10,391 bases of DNA from Desulfohalobiaceae bacterium (GTDB lineage Bacteria; Desulfobacterota; Desulfovibrionia; Desulfovibrionales; Desulfothermaceae): the NCBI GenBank assembly GCA_021737115.1, contig JAIPER010000093.1:1-10391 (forward strand). The letters are read 5' to 3'. The notes beneath the pieces are model-generated. The model worked only from the letters and a program-made list of their open reading frames with translations, searched no databases and was not told the DNA's origin. The first letter of the stretch is position 1. Each line of letters starts with the position of its first letter. Of this stretch, positions 7,775-10,391 are shown one piece after another. Position numbers and translations under genes: made by a program.

Positions 7775-9211
7775 ATGTCCCTCAAAACCAAGATTGATCC
7801 CCTGACCAAGGATGATTTGATTCGGGTCCATGACTCCTCCATCTATGTCCTGGAGAAGATCGGGATCGTTTTTAAGTCTGATGAGGCCCTCGATATCTTT
7901 AAAGAACACGGAGCCAGGGTCGAGGGAAGAACTGTGTACATCAGCAGAAAAATGGCCGAGAGCTCAATGATGCGCTGCCCGGCCAGATTCAGATTCACAG
8001 CTAGAAACGATGCACGTTCTCTTCTTATCGGCGAGCGTTTTGCCGTTCAGCCTAACGCCGGTCCCACCGACATCCAGGATCTGGATGGAGGCAGACGACC
8101 GGCCACACTCCAGGATTTTATCAATCTCCAGAAGATGAGCCAGGCCAGCGAGGTGACCGACATCGCCGGTGGGCTGCCGGTCGTGCCCCAGGATGTGGAT
8201 CTGAACGAACTGCACCTGCGACTCATGTATGAGAGCGTAAGGCACAGCGACAAACCCCTGATCAGCTCCTGCCTGCACGGGGAACAGGCCAGACAGGTCC
8301 TGGAGATGGTCAAAATCGCTTTTGGCGGGGGAGACGTCTTCAAGGATCACGTCCTGGGAGTCAGCGTCAATCCCCTGAGCCCACTGGCCTATGGACCGGA
8401 AGCCGTCGAGACCATGCTGGTCTATGCCCAGCACAACCAGCCGGTGTTTATCCTGCCCTGCATCATGGCCGGGATTTCCGGGCCGGTCAATCTCTTGGGC
8501 ACCGTGGTCCAGCAAAACGCGGAAATCATCGCCGGGACCGTGCTGATCCAACTAACCAACCCCGGTACTCCGGTGGTCTATTCACCTTCTTCCACTGTGG
8601 GAGACCTGCGTACCGGGGAATACGTTACGGGGTCACCCGAAGCCTTTTTGATCAACTCCGCCAACCTGCAGCTGGCCAAAGACATTTACAAAATGCCTAC
8701 CCGAATCATGTGCGGGATGACTGATTCAGATGAAATCGATTGTCAAGCCGGGTATGAGACCGAGCAGAACCTGATGATGGGAATGCTTACCGGAGCCAAT
8801 ATTTTAGTCAACTGTCTGGGGACCCTGGACTCGTTGATGTGCACCTCCTATGAAAAATTCATCATCGACGAAGAACTCCTGAAACGATTCTACCGGATCA
8901 CCGACGGCCTCGACGTTTCCGATGAATCCCTGTCTCTGGACATCATCCAGGAGGTGACCCAAAGCGGGGGAAACTATTTGACTCATGAGAGTACCTTGAA
9001 GTACTGTCGTTATCATTGGAGGCCCACCATCTCTTTCAGGGGCAGACACAAACGGCTCATGCGGGGCGGGGGCTCTGAAGATTTGGTGGCCGTGGCCAAC
9101 AAGAGCTACAAAGAAATCCTGGCCAATCAACCCGAGTCCCTCATCGATTCTTCTCTGGACAGAGAACTCCTTGATTTTTTGAAGAAGGCCAAAGAATCCC
9201 TTGATTCGTGA
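7775..9211 (+). CDS. MttB-family methyltransferase without pyrrolysine (quaternary amine type)
   Basis: This is a 478-residue paralogue of the first gene. Non-pyrrolysine MttB proteins that have been studied (MtgB for glycine betaine, MtpB for proline betaine, MtcB for carnitine) demethylate quaternary amines and pass the methyl group to a corrinoid protein. Shared landmarks with the pyrrolysine enzyme are MAGISGPVNLLG, NAEIIAGTVLIQLTNPGTPVVY, GMTDSDEIDCQAGYETE and GANILVNCLGTLDS. At the pyrrolysine position it has Met315, just before Thr316-Asp317-Ser318. No in-frame TAG interrupts it. ATG 7775 is preceded by AAAAGG at 7764-7769. The stop is TGA. No dedicated corrinoid protein adjoins it, so it may share MttC from 3053. 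Which betaine it uses, if any, cannot be read from sequence. Confidence 0.92.
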   Translation: MSLKTKIDPLTKDDLIRVHDSSIYVLEKIGIVFKSDEALDIFKEHGARVEGRTVYISRKMAESSMMRCPARFRFTARNDARSLLIGERFAVQPNAGPTDIQDLDGGRRPATLQDFINLQKMSQASEVTDIAGGLPVVPQDVDLNELHLRLMYESVRHSDKPLISSCLHGEQARQVLEMVKIAFGGGDVFKDHVLGVSVNPLSPLAYGPEAVETMLVYAQHNQPVFILPCIMAGISGPVNLLGTVVQQNAEIIAGTVLIQLTNPGTPVVYSPSSTVGDLRTGEYVTGSPEAFLINSANLQLAKDIYKMPTRIMCGMTDSDEIDCQAGYETEQNLMMGMLTGANILVNCLGTLDSLMCTSYEKFIIDEELLKRFYRITDGLDVSDESLSLDIIQEVTQSGGNYLTHESTLKYCRYHWRPTISFRGRHKRLMRGGGSEDLVAVANKSYKEILANQPESLIDSSLDRELLDFLKKAKESLDS

Positions 9212-9248
9212 GAAAAGTTTCCTTGAAAAAAATGAAATGGGTCATTGC

Positions 9249-9252
9249 AGGA
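9249..9252 (+). promoter_or_regulatory. Ribosome binding site for the EamA gene
   Basis: AGGA lies eight bases before ATG 9261, the start that places the first membrane helix at the N-terminus. The frame is open back to 9201 with a TTG and an internal ATG at 9237. Those add a charged 8-20 residue leader without a good ribosome binding site, so 9261 is preferred. Confidence 0.5.
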
Positions 9253-9260
9253 AATCAACA

Positions 9261-9671
9261 ATGTATCTTTGGATACTGAATGCATTAATAATTCTAGTTC
9301 TGTGGGGTCTTTGGGCTTTTCTGCCAAAATTGGCAACTCAGTATATCGATCCGAAAAGTGCACTCCTCTTTCAATGTCTCGGATCATTGCTCCTGGGGAT
9401 ATTGATGCTGTTCATGCTCAATTTTAAACCTCAATTTCATCCCAAAGGTTTTATGTACGGGACTCTCACTGGAATCTTTGGATTTGGCGGCATGCTGTTC
9501 TACTTGTATGCGGTGTCCAAAGGGAAAGTGTCCACATTGTCCACCATCACAGCCTTGTATCCTGCCCTTGTCATTGTGTTAGCCTTTTTGATCCTCAAGG
9601 AGCCGATTTCCCTCAAAAATGCAATCGGTTTCGTCTTTGCCTTGCTGGCTATTGTCCTCTTGACAACCTGA
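9261..9671 (+). CDS. Half-size EamA/DMT-type membrane transporter
   Basis: This 136-residue protein is nearly all membrane helix: about residues 4-21, 33-54, 63-84, 93-112 and 117-134. It equals one EamA repeat of five helices. Most family members carry two repeats and are about 280-300 residues, so this form should work as a dimer. The stretch ALYPALVIVLAFLILKEP (98-115), followed by an amphipathic turn and the last helix, is characteristic of EamA proteins. It begins 49 bases after the second methyltransferase and is probably cotranscribed. Its substrate is unknown; export or uptake of a small metabolite such as an amine product is inference. Its sequence is AT-richer than the ABC transporter genes. 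It ends with TGA at 9669-9671. Confidence 0.82.
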   Translation: MYLWILNALIILVLWGLWAFLPKLATQYIDPKSALLFQCLGSLLLGILMLFMLNFKPQFHPKGFMYGTLTGIFGFGGMLFYLYAVSKGKVSTLSTITALYPALVIVLAFLILKEPISLKNAIGFVFALLAIVLLTT

Positions 9672-9740
9672 TGATTGACAGTGCAACAAGCATGAGTATC
9701 ATTGGATCTATTAAATCGAACTCTTCAACAAATGGACAAC

Positions 9741-9849
9741 AAGGAGGCATCATGACCAGCGTAGAGATGAAGACAACCATCAATGCCCCGGCAGACAAGT
9801 CTGGCAGACCGTGAGCGACTTCAACGGACTGAAGAAACTCTTTGGCTGA
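9741..9849 (+). pseudogene. SRPBCC (START-like) protein, frameshifted N-terminal remnant
   Basis: A good ribosome binding site (AAGGAGG, 9741-9747) precedes ATG 9752, which opens a typical SRPBCC N-terminus: MTSVEMKTTINAPADK. The frame then stops at TGA 9812-9814 after only 20 residues. Moving by one base near 9799-9802 restores the family continuation WQTVSDFNGLKKLFG, which ends at TGA 9847-9849. A one-base loss (GTC TGG to TC TGG) explains the break. Only about 30 of the usual 140-150 residues remain. The lost gene would have encoded a helix-grip ligand-binding or cyclase-like protein. Confidence 0.72.
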
Positions 9850-9859
9850 GAAGCAGACC

Positions 9860-10027
9860 ATGACTGAACTGGACTGGATAGATATCACGGTTCCCCTCGA
9901 AAATGGCATGGTGCACTGGCCGGGCGACCCGGAATTCTGCATCTTCAGGCAAAGCGATATCCAACAGGGCGACCCGGCCACCGTCAGCCATCTCAGCGTT
10001 GACAGATTTTCACAATTACTCTTCTGA
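9860..10027 (+). pseudogene. Cyclase family (kynurenine formamidase-like, PF04199) N-terminal remnant
   Basis: From ATG 9860 the peptide reads MTELDWIDITVPLENGMVHW then PGDPEF, which matches the N-terminus of metal-dependent cyclase-family hydrolases (D-I/L-T/S-x-P-L-x-x-GM-x-x-WPGDP). The match runs to about VSHLS near position 9996. There the family should continue into the HxGTHxDxP metal site, but the sequence becomes VDRFSQLLF and stops at TGA 10025-10027. With about 55 of over 200 residues and no metal ligands, it cannot be active. A deletion or recombination junction near 9996-10005 is inferred. An alternative TTG start at 9842 adds six residues and is less likely. Confidence 0.7.
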
Positions 10028-10245
10028 AAGACCAACAAAAAGCTCTTGAATTCTGCGTCCCAAAGGTTCCGCCGGGTTGGGCGTTCCCCTTCAACTCGAT
10101 GTCAATTCGATCCATGCAATCCCTACTGCATGGCCCCGTAGATCTTTTGATTCCGATGTGTCAAGCCCAGGCCGGATAGGTCTTAGGATAATCTGTCTGA
10201 AAGTGAGCCCTGCTTTCGATTCGCCCAAAGCGGATACGGATGGTC
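10028..10245. other. 218-base stretch between converging genes, no recognisable gene
   Basis: No credible coding region was recognised on either strand. Short open frames exist, for example one on the + strand from 10077, but they have no family resemblance and no ribosome binding site. The stretch follows the break in the cyclase remnant and may hold debris from the same deletion. Confidence 0.45.
10112..10133. repeat. 7-base inverted repeat, possible small hairpin
   Basis: CCATGCA (10112-10118) and TGCATGG (10127-10133) can pair around an 8-base loop. It lies between converging transcription units, but no T-run follows directly on either strand, so a terminator role is weak. Confidence 0.3.
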
Positions 10246-10391
10246 TTAAAAGGCCAGGGTCAGGGTCAAAGACCCGATGACCTGCCCCTGTTCCTGATTG
10301 TCGAACTCCTTGGTCCTGAAAAGATGGCGATAGGTCAGTTTGACCTTCTCAAAGCTCAGGGCGAGTCCCACTGAAAAGTCGGCTACCAGGG
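10246..10391 (-). CDS. LpxR/DUF2219-like outer membrane protein, C-terminal end only
   Basis: Reading the - strand from the window edge gives 48 residues ending at TAA (complement of 10246-10248). The peptide includes LSFEKVKLTYRHLFRTKEFD and ends SLTLTLAF. The order basic-Leu-Thr-Tyr, then (F/Y)RTKEF, then a final Gly-Ser-Leu strand closing on Phe resembles the last two strands of lipid A 3'-O-deacylase-like (LpxR, DUF2219) barrels. A terminal Phe is typical of outer membrane proteins. The start and most of the gene lie outside the window. Known LpxR removes the 3'-acyloxyacyl chain from lipid A; many DUF2219 homologues are untested. The family call comes from a short segment and is moderate. 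It indicates a Gram-negative host. Confidence 0.55.
   Translation of the reverse strand, partial: LVADFSVGLALSFEKVKLTYRHLFRTKEFDNQEQGQVIGSLTLTLAF

Noticed and set aside
9649..10038. 129-residue open frame on the - strand
   Set aside because: No recognisable domain. It runs antisense through the end of EamA and the SRPBCC and cyclase remnants, whose + strand peptides are recognisable.
10077..10280. 67-residue open frame on the + strand
   Set aside because: No ribosome binding site and no recognisable domain. Its end overlaps the antisense LpxR-like coding region.
1..10391. CRISPR arrays, tRNA or rRNA genes, insertion sequences
   Set aside because: No regularly spaced direct repeats, cloverleaf or rRNA-like sequence, transposase or terminal inverted repeats were seen on reading both strands.

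Overview
The window looks like a methylated-amine utilisation locus of a Gram-negative anaerobe, most likely an uncultured Desulfobacterota-type (deltaproteobacterial) organism. Three things point there: a trimethylamine methyltransferase (MttB) gene with an in-frame amber codon at the pyrrolysine position, a twin-arginine signal on the transporter binding protein, and an outer-membrane beta-barrel fragment at the right edge. The taxonomic call is an inference. No rRNA, tRNA or pyl genes lie in the window.

Layout. Positions 2-1249 hold the 3'-terminal five sixths of a pyrrolysine-type mttB, read through TAG at 746-748. A Tat-exported family 5 solute-binding protein (1373-2962) and the corrinoid protein MttC (3053-3685) follow. 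The rest of a Dpp/Opp-type ABC importer comes next: two permeases (3793-4749, 4764-5582) and a fused double ATPase (5689-7305). Then come a UspA-like protein (7319-7711), a second MttB-family protein without pyrrolysine (7775-9211) and a half-size EamA transporter (9261-9671). All are on the + strand and probably form one operon or a few overlapping transcripts. From 9752 to about 10027 there are two decayed gene starts, a frameshifted SRPBCC protein and a truncated cyclase-family protein. The right edge holds the C-terminal end of a LpxR/DUF2219-like protein on the - strand, converging on the others.

How the genes may work together (inference). The importer brings in a small organic substrate, perhaps a quaternary amine or a derivative. 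The two MttB-family enzymes transfer methyl groups from methylated amines to the single corrinoid protein MttC. A downstream methyltransferase outside the window would pass the methyl group into C1 metabolism. mttC lies between the binding protein and its permeases, so the transporter and the methyltransferase system are physically interleaved.

Most notable points. The amber codon in mttB is flanked on both sides by uninterrupted MttB sequence, a strong signature of pyrrolysine decoding. Two other genes of the same cluster (permease 2 and the Usp gene) end in TAG. The Usp TAG is the only in-frame barrier to the second MttB-family gene.
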